Assembly (NCBI GenBank): GCA_003427395.1
Contig: BFEA01000225.1
Coordinates: forward strand, 1,769,473-1,799,537
DNA from: Chara braunii
Taxonomy: Eukaryota; Streptophyta; Charophyceae; Charales; Characeae
DNA length: 30,065 bases
Direction of reading: 5' to 3'
Shown here in pieces: positions 18,823 to 28,511 of the stretch (position 1 is its first letter; each line of letters opens with the position of its first letter). The notes below the pieces were generated by a model. That model was not told the origin of the DNA. It was given only the letters and a program-made list of their open reading frames with translations, and made no database searches. The position numbers and the translations under genes are program-made.

Positions 18823-20060
18823 TAGTGCGCGGCCGAACAGGGATGCATGCTTATTTTTCCAATCGCTTAGTTTTTGCTGAACTGGAGTGTTGATCCATTC
18901 GTCATTAATTGGTGGGCGTCCCTCTGTGGTTATGGATACCCCTATGACTCTTACTGAGGTCTCTAACGACATCCATGTTATGTGTGGTGACTCTAGATGA
19001 CGTCCCCCTTGATAGTGAATCCACCATCCTTGTGCCTTGCTCCCCCAATTAACCGTCATGTCGGAGACCCTGACAAACCTTTCCATCATCTGTTGTATTT
19101 CCTCCATGTTGCGATGTGTGGCTTCTGTCATTATTTTGAGGTCATCAACAAACAGGGAGCACGTCGGAATTGCGTCCTCCAGACTGGGTGTGATTTGGAT
19201 TCTAGTTATGTTTTTGTTTGCCTGGAGGTTGACAGTTAATGCTCCCATAATGACCAAAAAAAGAAAGGGGGCAATTGGGTCCCCCTGGCGGACCGACCGC
19301 TCCAAACGTAAGGGCGACACAAGGCATCCGTTAACTTAAACACAGGTGGTTGCGTTTTGGTGTAGGATTTGTATCCATCGCCTAAAATCTGGTCCAAAGT
19401 TCATTTTTTCCAAACATCTATCTAGGAACAACCAGTCCACATGGTCATAGGCTTTTTCGAAGTCGATGAAAACTAGGGCCGCGTTTTGACGGGAGTGTCT
19501 TGTGAGCTGGAGTATCTCATGGATTAACAAGATATTCTCTTGTATTTCCTATTCCCCATGAAACCGGTTTGGGAAGGATGAATGATGTCTTCCATTACCG
19601 GGATCATTCTGTTTACTAAGGCTTTAAACAACATTTTTTACACTACCGTGAGAAGTGCAATTGGACGGTAATTTCTCATATCCATTTTATCCCCTTTTTA
19701 TATAGGAGGGTCAGTATCCCTTGCCCCACCCTTTCTCCCATCTCACATGTGTACCATACTTCTTTATAGAAGTCCATGACATCCTGATCCAAAAAGTCCC
19801 ATGAGGTTTCCCAAAATTCCTTAGGGAAGCCATCAATCTCAGGTGCCTTCTCCTCCCTCATTTGCAGGAAGACGGTCCATATCTCTTGCGTAGAGAGTGG
19901 GGCCTCTAAGGATGCGTGGTGTTCGGGTGTCAGCGTTTTGTTTACCGGTTCCAAAAATTCCTCTATTTGGCGGCCGTGATATGTCCCATCCGACTTGTCC
20001 ACATGCGAGGATAACATATTTTTGTAGAAGTCGTATGTTATTTTGGTGCATCTAGCCTTT
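18823..20060 (-). pseudogene. LINE 2 reverse transcriptase, catalytic motif intact but frame-broken
   Basis: The frame 19676-20017 carries KAPEIDGFPKEFWETSW (RT motif with the D-G retained). After a broken stretch with TGFMGN-like remains, 19336-19530 gives ALVFIDFEKAYDHVDW, and 18814-19320 gives RQGDPIAPFLFLVIMGAL, FVDDLKIM (catalytic FVDD at residues 57-60) and MTVNWGSKAQGWW. All core RT motifs are therefore readable, unlike LINE 1, but they are spread over three frames. The last readable LINE residues, HASLFGRAL, abut the 599-bp insertion. Confidence 0.82.
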
Positions 20061-20130
20061 GCTGCGGTCGGGGTCGATTCCTCAACGTCTGCTCTACAAA
20101 ATCTTCAACCTTGTCTCGGTTGGGGCGTTT

Positions 20131-20289
20131 CCCACACGTTACCCACCGAAAGCAATTGCGTAACTCCCCACCCCACCCAATTTTTTATTTAATTTTATTT
20201 TTGTAATTAAGCTATATTATTCTCTCAGATTCACCTTTTCATCCGTACTCCTAAGCCTATGATGGGTGGGTACCCATGCAAGCGTAGCG
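20131..20289. other. No gene recognised
   Basis: This is the AT-rich 5' flank of LINE 2, with nothing recognisable. Confidence 0.35.
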
Positions 20290-20590
20290 ACCTCTCACAA
20301 TGAAGGGGATGCACGCTGCCCTCCCCCCCCCAATCAACAGTGGTTAGGGGATAGGGTGGGGCTGCTCATGGGGGGCACGACTAATGCATCTAATGCAAAG
20401 ACCGAGCATTTTGGAAGTAATTGCGCCCCCTATCTACTTCCTCTGCCCCCATACCTCTCATAGTCAAGGGGATGAATGTTAGCCCCCTCCCTAATCTGTG
20501 GTGGGGAGGGAGCAGTATGGGGCTGCTGTGGGGGGGCTGTGCAAAGACCAAGCATTTGACCAGTATCTGCACTGCCATCTACTTCCCGGT
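20290..20590. repeat. Diverged tandem duplication, about 163-bp unit
   Basis: Units start at 20290 and 20453, each with acctctca, aaggggatg, a G-rich ggggctgct block, gcaaagacc-agcat and a final atctacttcc. The second unit is shorter. Confidence 0.7.
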
Positions 20591-20617
20591 CGGCATCAGC
20601 AGTGTCTGAGGTGAACA

Positions 20618-20762
20618 CTCCCACACACCATAGACAACCCCGTCGAGCCCCTCCACCCCCTACAACACACCCACCCGTGATGGCTAAAGACCCTCCCAAA
20701 ACCAATCTCCCACACACCATACACAACCCACTCAACCCCGACGGCTAAAGACCCTACAAAAA
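20618..20762. repeat. Diverged short tandem duplication
   Basis: Two units (20618-20700 and 20706-20762) share ctcccacacaccata-acaaccc and ggctaaagaccct, with extra sequence in the first. Confidence 0.65.
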
Positions 20763-20975
20763 GCGAGCTCCGACAGACAACCCGCACGCCCAACCTCACG
20801 CCCAGCGCGGCTTCCTGATCGGAGTGGGATGGGGGCCTGGAAGTGCGCAAAAGGGGGTGTGCCAAGGATTTTAGGAAAGTGGGGGTGGAGTCCCAGGTTG
20901 GAACTGAGATCTCCTGTGATAAGTTTCGGGGGTAAAAGCGCAAAAAGGGGTACGTGTAGGTCGTACCTGGCACTC

Positions 20976-21188
20976 TTAATCCTTAAGAGGATGAAGGTGG
21001 TCCACCTCTCGTGGTTTGTGCATAGAAGGGAGGCTGCAGATGTCGTGTAGCATAGGGCAAATGACATGCGCAGTGCATCTCAGACTAAAGATCCTGGGGT
21101 ACTCTTCCGCAATCACATCATTGACAAATCTAAACACTCTTGCATTCCGAACAAAATTGCCCCTAACAACGAACTCGAATTTCGTCAA
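20976..21188 (-). pseudogene. hAT-like transposase fragment
   Basis: The 70-residue frame contains NDVIAEEYPRIFSLRCTAH and then PMLHDICSLP. This resembles the hAT/DUF659 transposase segment in which N-x-x-(V/A) precedes a YPxIfxxxCxAHxxxLmLxDI block. Only this segment is open, and no terminal inverted repeats or dimerisation domain were found. The family call rests on one motif read by eye. Confidence 0.42.
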
Positions 21189-21366
21189 CTTAAAACCCAG
21201 GAAATTACCATCGCCTCTGATTTCGCCTTCGGGGTCGGTCGCCCGGTTCGCCCAATTGTCGGCGCCACTCGTAACAGGCTTCGGATTCCGTGGAGGCGGG
21301 CCGTAAGCGGAGGTTGTGCAATCGCTACTCAGCTTCGGTTCGAGTCTGTCGGGTAGTTCCCGAAGC

Positions 21367-21747
21367 TCAGCGCGCCTGGTGATGCTGGCAACCCTCGCAA
21401 GGCGGCCTGGGACAATAGCGAGCTATTGAATTCCACGGTACCACTGTGAGTTGGTGATATGGGAGGAGGAGATGGAAGGGAGGGAAATTGGTAGTGATAA
21501 CGACGAAACCCGGGGATATGTAGTATTGAGTATTGTCCGTATCCGGGTAGTCTGGGCCTCTAGGGTCGCTGGTTATAGCCCAGTGGAAATCCCCCACGCA
21601 CGGTCGGTCGTGCTCCGTCAAACAGGGGAATTCCGGGTTTCTCAAGTTTCCCCGTAGTCTAAGTTGTCCGCCTTCCCAATACTCGCGATATTCCGGGTCC
21701 CTCAGGTTCTCGTAGTCGGACGCCCCGGAGGGAGATCTCGCAGCCAT
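21367..21747 (-). CDS. Candidate first exon, product not recognised
   Basis: The ATG at 21747 is followed by GCTGCG, a favourable plant-style start context, and the frame is open for 126 codons. The N-terminal half is acidic and aromatic, with a near-duplicated motif (YENLRDPEYREYWEGG and LRGNLRNPEFP). The part after about residue 80 (ISPGFVV) looks less protein-like, so the coding part may end at a donor such as CCGG|GTTTCG near 21530. Upstream on the same strand are a complement-strand CCAAT near 21880 and CpG-rich palindromic sequence, which could be a promoter. No domain is recognised; the start of a retrotransposon gag is a possible alternative. Confidence 0.28.
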   Translation of the reverse strand: MAARSPSGASDYENLRDPEYREYWEGGQLRLRGNLRNPEFPCLTEHDRPCVGDFHWAITSDPRGPDYPDTDNTQYYISPGFVVITTNFPPFHLLLPYHQLTVVPWNSIARYCPRPPCEGCQHHQAR

Positions 21748-21944
21748 GTCCGTTTAGTAAGCCGAATCCCCCGCATCCTTACACAGGATTAAGGCTGACT
21801 CACGCAGATGAGTGTGTACGTGGCGACTCGACTTTCTCGAGATCGCGATCGTATGCGCGTGCGCACGTAAGGAATAGCCGATTGGTTCTGTGCGCCAGTC
21901 GCGTTCAGCATAAGTGCAAATATCCTACCAATCACTACATGCCA

Positions 21945-22016
21945 TACATCTGACGCAAAAAGAGGGAAGAGGGAGCAGGATACATCTGACGCAAAAGGAG
22001 GGAAGAGGGAGCAGGA
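21945..22016. repeat. 36-bp perfect-period tandem duplication
   Basis: Units 21945-21980 and 21981-22016 differ at one base (tacatctgacgcaaaa followed by rgagggaagagggagcagga). Confidence 0.95.
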
Positions 22017-23489
22017 TAATCAACGACTAGACCCCAGACATCCAAAACGAGCATTTCCAATCAGATCTGATCGTATAGTTCACGGAAGCGAACATTGGTC
22101 AGAGACGAAATAGGCATCGCAAAACAGATTGGACATCCGAAAATATCTCTAATAAAAGGGAATTTACGTTCATTTCATGCATACATACCGAGTACAACAA
22201 CAAGGAAAATCCGAGACAATGTACAAAAGAAGTTCAAAAAGAGGAGGGTCGTGATAAAGAAATCGATCATATCAGGATCCAAAATTATACAGATGAACAA
22301 AGGAAAAAAAAAAACACGAAAAAGAACCTTATCCCGCACCGACACAACCGCTCTCTCTCTCTCTCTTTCTCGGCTCTCGACGCGGGCACTCCGTCGCCTC
22401 ACATCAATACTCACGATACCGGCAGTCCATCGCCGAGTATCAACGCAGAGTTGTCACCCCGCTTGGTTCAAGCATGCAAGCCAGGTTCGCCTGTGCGCCA
22501 CAGTCCGTGACGGCCCCGCACGTCAACCTCGCATACTCGACACCAGCTCGTCGGATCGCCCAACTCTCGCACTCACTTACCTTCCAAACTTGCTCGTTAG
22601 CTGACCCTCACTGATCGCGCTAACCTCGAAATTCTTAGAGAGCAAACTAATCGCGCGTGCAAAATTTATAGTATGTATGCCTGCGCGAAAGGTACGGGAT
22701 TAAGCCCAGGTGGACAAGAAAGGAAGAGAGGAAGTGCCTACATCTGCATGGCGAGGCCGCAGCGTGGGGGTCGTATCCACACTCCATGCATCGATCTGGT
22801 CATGCAGGCGCTTCGGCCAATTAGAACAGAGTATGCGAGACGAGGACGACGAAGAAGAAGGCGGGCAAACATAGGGAAACCAAGAAAGAAGAAAAATTAC
22901 AGTTACGATCGCGCCTGCCAAAAACGACAGTTGCACAAGATTAAAGGCGCGATCTAGTCACAACCCAGTTCCCCGCGCAACAAGATGAGTGCGAACAATG
23001 CGCAACAAAATTTAGAGTACCTAAATTCCTAATCTAAGTCCTAATTGCAAAAGAAAATTCCGAAAATAAAAACAATTCCGAGAGCCCATGGGGCTCGACA
23101 TTAGTTAAAAATTCAAAAACGATATTCCCGCGCGATGATCGCGCCAAAATTCCCAGTGCTCACAGCAGAACAAGGAAGGGAAAAAAAAAGCTATGGTACA
23201 GTTATTCTTCGCGCTCGCCACAACGCGACTACCCAACCGTTGGCACGGGATTTTCCCGGCACCGATCCGACTACTTCCAGCAAAAACAAAAAAAAAACGA
23301 GGGCATCCATGCAACTCCTCTTTCACAGCTTACCCCTTAGATCTGTCGTATCCCCCCTGGCAGCCTCGCGCAGAAAGTCGCGCGATTACGGAAAGTAATT
23401 CGTCACACGCGGTACAATTCTTTTTTTTTTTTCTTTTTTGCAGAAAACCATCCTTCTTTTTTTAAGTCCATGGTGTTGTAGAGGCCAGT
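22017..23489. other. No gene recognised
   Basis: Open frames such as 22095-22604 are Lys/Arg- and Ser-rich and include translation of a CT tract near 22355. I see no domain, splice-bounded exon or repeat. Short A and T runs occur at 22300-22316, 23176-23189 and 23421-23434. Confidence 0.4.
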
Positions 23490-23505
23490 CACTGTGTACA
23501 CAGTG
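23490..23505. repeat. 16-bp perfect palindrome
   Basis: CACTGTGTACACAGTG is fully self-complementary. It could be a protein-binding site or chance. Confidence 0.7.
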
Positions 23506-23984
23506 CTCACCTGGAGCAGTAGGTTGTGGGTGTCCTGGAATATGAGACCACCTCCCATCCCATCCTCATGTCAATACTCCTAGCGCACCCCCTATCCCAC
23601 TATCCTACCTCAGGGTGACCAACACTCAGGACCATTACCCTACCCATGGGCAGGTAACTTGGACCGAACAGCAGTGATAGGCACCAGGGGTGATAGGTTG
23701 CCCAGTCGTGGTGGAAGCGGATTCGGACAAGCCTTGTAGAATGTGGACACCAGGCCCAAACAATTTACTACAGGCCCCAAGAGACTCTGGGCCCTAGGTT
23801 TCAGATAGGGTAGCACCCATTGAAGCAGTCTTACGGTCCTTCCCCTAGTTTACCCAAGGCCAGGCGGAACTCGGACTGGCCTGAGCGACTTAGACCCCTA
23901 CTTTTACCCAAGGGTCGAAGCCTTATATATAGCCACCAGACGGTTCTACCCGAATATCAGTAGGAACTCCGGTGACCCATACCT
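23506..23984. other. No gene recognised
   Basis: The stretch is C-rich on the plus strand and has no open frame of note. It contains the TATA-like octamer listed separately. Confidence 0.4.
23924..23931 (+). promoter_or_regulatory. TATA-box-like octamer
   Basis: TATATATA stands in a GC-richer context. No downstream coding exon was identified, so a transcript start near 23955 is only possible. The surrounding DNA might instead be part of a solo LTR. Confidence 0.3.
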
Positions 23985-24140
23985 GCCCCTACCGCAAATA
24001 CTAGACCCCACCCAATGACTAGTTGTGTAGTTCAAAATGTATGTGTATACCCGAAGGTTGTGTATGCTTCGTGTATCTACGTATGAAGATGTACAGACAA
24101 CACTATGTGTGGAAACTTGTGTATGTAGCCCGTAGAAACG
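23985..24140. repeat. Dispersed repeat B, copy 1
   Basis: This copy matches 27128-27301 closely. Shared blocks are tactagaccccaccca, gttgtgtagttc, atgtatgtgtat, tgtgtatgcttcgtgtatct and ggaaacttgtgtatgtagcc. Confidence 0.85.
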
Positions 24141-24750
24141 AGTTAGAATTGGTATGCTACCCAGGGGGCCCTAGAGGTTAGCAGTGAGTCGAGTTGGGCG
24201 CATCGCTCTCAGCAGTGCTGCGCCCCGGGCATCGCTCTTCTTCTGAATGTGGTCACACCATAGCCGTGTGTTGCTCTCTCTGGGAATGAGGTCGCGTCAT
24301 TGCCGCGCGCGTTAGTACACCGAGGCATGATGCGCTCGCACCTTTGCGCGAATGAACGTCGCAAGCTGCTTCTCAGTGAATACCGCGCGTGCCGCTCCTG
24401 CCCTGCTTCTTGAAGGACAATATGTGAGAATATGTGACGATAAGGGTGGGGGAGTGTTGAATGTTATCTCCTAATTGAGTGATGGTCGCTGGACACAGCC
24501 ATGGCAGGATCATGGTGGGGAAGGCGGGTGTGCTCGTGAATACGCTCTGGAGGTCAGGGAGGGAAATGTTCCTCTCGTATCCAATCTGGATCATCATCTG
24601 GGCGGGAGATCTGATAGGAGGAAAAGTGCGAATGGGATAACGAGAGTGTTAAATGCGCAGCAGGAAGTGATCACGAACTACTATATCCGATGCTGTTACT
24701 TTGCAAATGTGGATGATAATCGCAAAGGGAAGAGATGTGCGAGGTGTTGC
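24141..24750. other. No gene recognised
   Basis: The region is CpG-rich around 24195-24360, with gcatcgctct repeated twice. The frames at 24373-24597 and 24475-24792 have no recognised domains. Confidence 0.4.
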
Positions 24751-25216
24751 GTCATTATCATCATCATCAGCATCATCATCAAGAGCCAGTAGTGGCAGCA
24801 GCAGTATCAAGGGTAATCATCAGCTGCCGTCATCACCATCATCATCGTCACCATCACCATCTTCGGTTTTATCATCGGTGTCATCATCATCATCATCATC
24901 ATCATCGGCGGTTATCATCTTCACCATTATCATCACCATCATCCTCATCATCTTCATCAGTATCATAATTATCATCATCGTCATCATCATCGTCATTAGT
25001 ATGGAGGCTGGCGTGCTTTTCAACCAGAGCTTCCTTTGGGCCTAGCGGAGCGGGTATGGCTATCATGCGTCATCATCATCTTCATCATCATCATCATCAT
25101 CATCAACAGCATTACTGACATCATCATCATCATCATCATCATCATAATCATCATTATGAGCATCATCATTGGTGTGTCTTCATCATCATCAGCATCAGCA
25201 TCAGCATTATCATCAT

Positions 25217-25248
<32 letters not shown>

Positions 25249-25330
25249 TTATCATCATCATCATCATCATTATCGACATCATCAATATCATTATTATCAT
25301 TATGATGATGATTATTATCATCATTATTAG
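24751..25330. repeat. Long interrupted (ATC)n microsatellite
   Basis: Blocks of ATC triplets interspersed with GTC, AGC and TTATC variants extend over almost 600 bp. The open frames in all three phases (poly-Ser, poly-His, poly-Ile) are by-products of the repeat. Confidence 0.95.
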
Positions 25331-25676
25331 TTTGTTATCATTAGAGTTTGCTCTTCAAGACATCGTTCGCCTTTCGCATCAGCAGGTGAGTGGGTCGTCA
25401 TCATCATCCTTATTATCATTATCTTCAGGGTGCTGTCCTTTGTCATCAACAAAATCCAAGCGAATGACATTTTGATGAGGGGGAGGGGGAGAGTCCAGCC
25501 CCGCAGGGGTTTCATTAGGCGGGTGGTGAAACCCTGGAGGGGGTAAGGGCAGATTGTGAGGAATACTCTTTTCTGGGGCTGGGCATCAAATCCCAGCGAG
25601 GGCAGATTAGGGTAAAGGGATAGATAGGGGAATGAAGAGAATGGAGGAAGGAAGGGAGAGGGGGGATTTTTTCTGA

Positions 25677-26185
25677 ATCATCTCATCATCAAAATCATCA
25701 TCAGCATCATCATCATCATCATCATCATCTATGTTATATCATGCTTTCTGGTGTGCTGTAATTCTCGGCTGTATCTGGCCTCCTTCCTTAATCGGGATAT
25801 AAAATTTTAGAGATGGTCGAATCTGGACCGATATATACAAAGTTGATTTGTCTTTGGCCCTGGTTTGGCGATGCCAGAACGACGCTGGCCAGAGTTGGGG
25901 CGTTGCCCTGTAACCTGCAATTGGCAGGAGTGTGAGGCCTCGTAGAGAGATCTGGGGATTTGCCGAGGGAGGAAGGCAATCCAGTGGCGAACCGGGGGGG
26001 GCTGCCTTGACAACCTATGGGGCCAGGGATAGTCTAGGTGGCGAGAACAGGTCAGCTATGGTATACATTGGTTAGGAGGGTATTGTCTCTGAGATGTAAT
26101 GTCCTGGTGTAGGACGGGCTGAGAGGGTTCGAAAATTAGGAGGCCAGAAGTGCTGTTATAACATAGTTTTCTTTATTTTCTATAT

Positions 26186-26237
<52 letters not shown>

Positions 26238-26670
26238 TGGTTATTGTTATATTAAGTTTTTGGTGTTCTGAAATTTTGGCAGCATCTAGCATTCTTCCAC
26301 CTTCGGGATATAGGACTTCAGAGATGGTTGAACCTCGATTGATATCTATTGAGTTACTCTGTTCTGTGCCCTTGGTTTGGCGATGCCAGAACGACGCTGG
26401 CCGAAGCTGGGGCGTTGCCCTGTAACCTATAAATGGCAGGAGTCTGAGGCCTTGTAGAGAGATCTGGGGTTTGCTGAGGGTGGAAGGCATTCCAGTGGTG
26501 AACCGGGGGGGGCTGCAAGGAGGCGAGAAAAGATCAGCTATGGTTGATGTTGATTGGTTTTGTCTTTGAGGTACAGTGTCCTGGTATAGGGAGGGCTAGG
26601 AGTTGTACTAGGATTAGGAGGCCAGAATAGCTGATATAGCATAATCTTCTATATTTTTTCATATATTTGA
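25677..26670. repeat. Tandem repeat with 512-bp period (ATC tract plus about 460 bp), two units
   Basis: Unit 1 (25677-26187) and unit 2 (26188-26670) each begin with an ATC microsatellite and continue with the same diverged sequence, and a third ATC-rich tract follows at 26671. Two cores are identical: 25861-25890 equals 26373-26402, and 25896-25916 equals 26408-26428, both exactly 512 bp apart. The intervening DNA has diverged visibly more. Confidence 0.85.
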
Positions 26671-26744
26671 ATCATCATTCTCATTAGCATCATTATCTAT
26701 GGTATCATCAGTATCATTTATGGTCATCATCATAACCATTTGAG

Positions 26745-26921
26745 GGACGCTGAGCCTGGTTCTCAGCAGTTTCGGTTCGATCACTCCGGGCAGACGGTGA
26801 GGACCCCGGCCTCAATCTTATTATTGGTAATATCAGCCTTGGGCACGGGGCCCAGTTAAAAAAAAAAAAAAAAGAAAAGAATCTATGTGGAGCAAAAAAA
26901 AATAAAAATAAATAAATAAAA
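26745..26921 (+). mobile_element. SINE with shared 3' end and A-rich tail
   Basis: Bases 26825-26846 are identical to 9402-9423, followed by GGGCCC and an A tail, then a second A-rich stretch. A weak Pol III B-box-like ggttcgatcac lies near 26775. The tail abuts an oppositely oriented SINE. Confidence 0.5.
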
Positions 26922-27127
26922 AGGCCATGTATAATTCGCAAGCTATGTATATGCCCAAAGGATGTGTGTGCTCTGTGAATCAATGTATCGAGATGTATAG
27001 GCAGCATCATGTGTGTATATCGAAGAGAGAACGGGGTAAGCTGGACGAGGACACCCCCAAGATCCGAGCCAAGCTCGAACCCGTGACCTTGAAACATGTA
27101 ATCGTATGACTCTACGATTGGAACGGC
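26922..27127 (-). mobile_element. SINE family A, copy 1
   Basis: A minus-strand B box, GGGTTCGAGC (complement of 27073-27082), sits in a tRNA-like head. The body down to 26922 is almost identical to the copies at 27302 and 27566. Confidence 0.65.
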
Positions 27128-27301
27128 CCATACCTGTCCCTAGATACTAGACCCCACCCAGTGACTAGACCCCCCCAGTCTGATCGTTGTGTAGTTCGAA
27201 ATGTATGTGTATTCCCGAAGGCTGTGTATGCTTCGTGTATCTATGTATGAAGATGTACAGACAACATTATGTGTGGAAACTTGTGTATGTAGCCCGTAGG
27301 C
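27128..27301. repeat. Dispersed repeat B, copy 2
   Basis: It matches 23985-24140. Its body also resembles SINE A (atgtat-x-tgtat, gaagatgta-agacaacatTATGTGTG versus gagatgta-aggcagcatcATGTGTG), so B is probably a diverged relative of A. Confidence 0.75.
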
Positions 27302-27435
27302 CATGTATAATTCGCAAGCTATGTATATGCCCCAAGGCTGTGTGTGCTCTGTGAATCAATGTATCGAGATGTATAGGCAGCATCATGTGTGTATATCGAA
27401 GAGAGAACGGGGTAAGCTGGACAAGGACACCCCCA
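27302..27435 (-). mobile_element. SINE family A, copy 2, cut by the gap
   Basis: The body is near-identical to copy 1 up to the N run. Its tRNA-like head would lie inside the gap. Confidence 0.7.
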
Positions 27436-27565
27436 NNNNNNNNNNNNNNNNNNNNNNNNNNNNNNNNNNNNNNNNNNNNNNNNNNNNNNNNNNNNNNNNN
27501 NNNNNNNNNNNNNNNNNNNNNNNNNNNNNNNNNNNNNNNNNNNNNNNNNNNNNNNNNNNNNNNNN
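27436..27565. other. Assembly gap, 130 N
   Basis: The run of N lies between two near-identical SINE A copies, so it probably reflects unresolved repeats. Confidence 0.99.
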
Positions 27566-27745
27566 AAGGCTATGTGTGCTCTGTGAATCAATGTATCGAG
27601 ATGTATAGGCAGCATCATGTGTGTATATCGAAGAGAGAACGGGGTAAGCTGGACAAGGACCCCCCCAAGGTCCGAACCAAGCTTGAACCTGTGACCTTGT
27701 AACATGTAATCGAATGACTCTACTATGTGAACTACTAGCGGAAAT
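27566..27745 (-). mobile_element. SINE family A, copy 3, with tRNA-like head
   Basis: On the minus strand TAGTTCACATAGTAGAG (A box, complement of 27718-27734) and GGTTCAAGC (B box, complement of 27681-27689) have tRNA spacing. The body repeats copies 1 and 2. Confidence 0.7.
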
Positions 27746-28045
27746 GGCACGCGTGTGTGATAGGCCAGACTGGGGAGATCAACAGAACACGCAAGACCAA
27801 CACCCCCAAGCAACCCGTGTGAAACCCAGAACCAACATACAACACCATGAACAACCCTTGGGTGGTGCGCAGGCAGTGTCTGTAATAGTACGATGCTTCA
27901 GCCCAAGGGAGTGTGTCCAGCCGTGCGTCAATCTAACGCCCTGCCGGTGTCCATGCACAAGGTTGCAAATGAGTTTTGAACCCGCAACCTCATACCACAA
28001 TGCGCATTTCCAACCGGTGGTCTAATCACTGAGCCACATCAACTG
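27746..28045 (-). mobile_element. SINE family C, with tRNA-like head
   Basis: The minus-strand head reads TGTGGCTCAGTGATTAGACC (A box, complement of 28019-28038) and then GGTTGCGGGTTCAAAACTC (B box, complement of 27971-27989), close to a real tRNA D and T arm. A full cloverleaf is not maintained. The body runs directly into the head of SINE A copy 3, so the two may form a composite. Confidence 0.68.
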
Positions 28046-28193
28046 GACTGCAGAAAGCCATCCCGTGAAGTCCTGCGGTCCCCTGTTGGTAAAAACGCGG
28101 TCCAATTCTGGCTTCTCCTTCTCCAGATTTTCTTTCAGGAGTCGAAACTGCAGTCTACCCAGCTTTACATTGTGCTCTTCCAGAATGTCGATA

Positions 28194-28298
28194 CCGTCTT
28201 CCCCCGAACATAACGCACCCTTAAAATGAATGTATAAAAGTTGTATTTCGGGCCCGATACAGCCAAAATGAGGTTGTGTTGTGTTCGGGGGAAGACGG
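28194..28298. mobile_element. 105-bp foldback element with TA target duplication
   Basis: Including the flanking TA, both ends read TACCGTCTTCCCCCGAACA in inverted orientation, with weaker complementarity for another 20 nt. The TA pairs are at 28192-28193 and 28299-28300. This is the build of a very small TA-specific MITE. Its first bases (CCGTCTT) recall the CCTTCTT start of the 599-bp element. Confidence 0.65.
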
Positions 28299-28511
28299 TA
28301 GTGACGAGGACGACGAGCAGCCGACGATCGTCACGACATGATTTCCCACCGCTTTTACCCTTCTGCTATGGCTATAGGTTGCCGCTCCCCGTCATTTAGA
28401 ATGATCTCAAGCCCGCCCTCGGTGCGGGCGGATGTCCCAGAATTTCTAGGAATCGGAATTCACCGAGCTCAGGAGCGAGGCGTAAGAGACTGGGGCCTGC
28501 TACAGTATAGT

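Larger units (their letters stand above)
16470..20130 (-). mobile_element. LINE 2 (non-LTR retrotransposon), defective, carrying an insertion
   Basis: On the minus strand the fragments run in LINE order: N-terminal piece (KARCTKITYDFYKN, near 20060), RT (20017 to 18823), RT C-terminal region (18221 to 17594 and 17434 to 16920), zinc-binding domain (about 16920-16780) and a basic tail to about 16510. It belongs to the same broad type as LINE 1 but is a clearly different copy or subfamily. A 599-bp element interrupts it at 18224-18822. Stops and shifts near 19675, 19530, 19320 and 17590 show it is inactive. Confidence 0.82.

Noticed and set aside
21230-21275. Retrotransposon primer-binding site (TGGCGCCGACAATTGGG on the minus strand)
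   Set aside because: No LTR end lies beside it and the downstream sequence resembles hAT transposase, not gag.
22095-22604. 169-codon plus-strand ORF
   Set aside because: It is basic and Ser-rich, passes through a CT microsatellite and has no domain or splice support.
24735-25305. Open frames rich in Ser, His or Ile
   Set aside because: They are translations of the ATC microsatellite in different phases.
27303-27813. Frames reading through the N run
   Set aside because: They depend on unknown bases.
27967-28045. A functional tRNA gene
   Set aside because: The A and B boxes are good, but the acceptor stem does not close and a SINE body follows.
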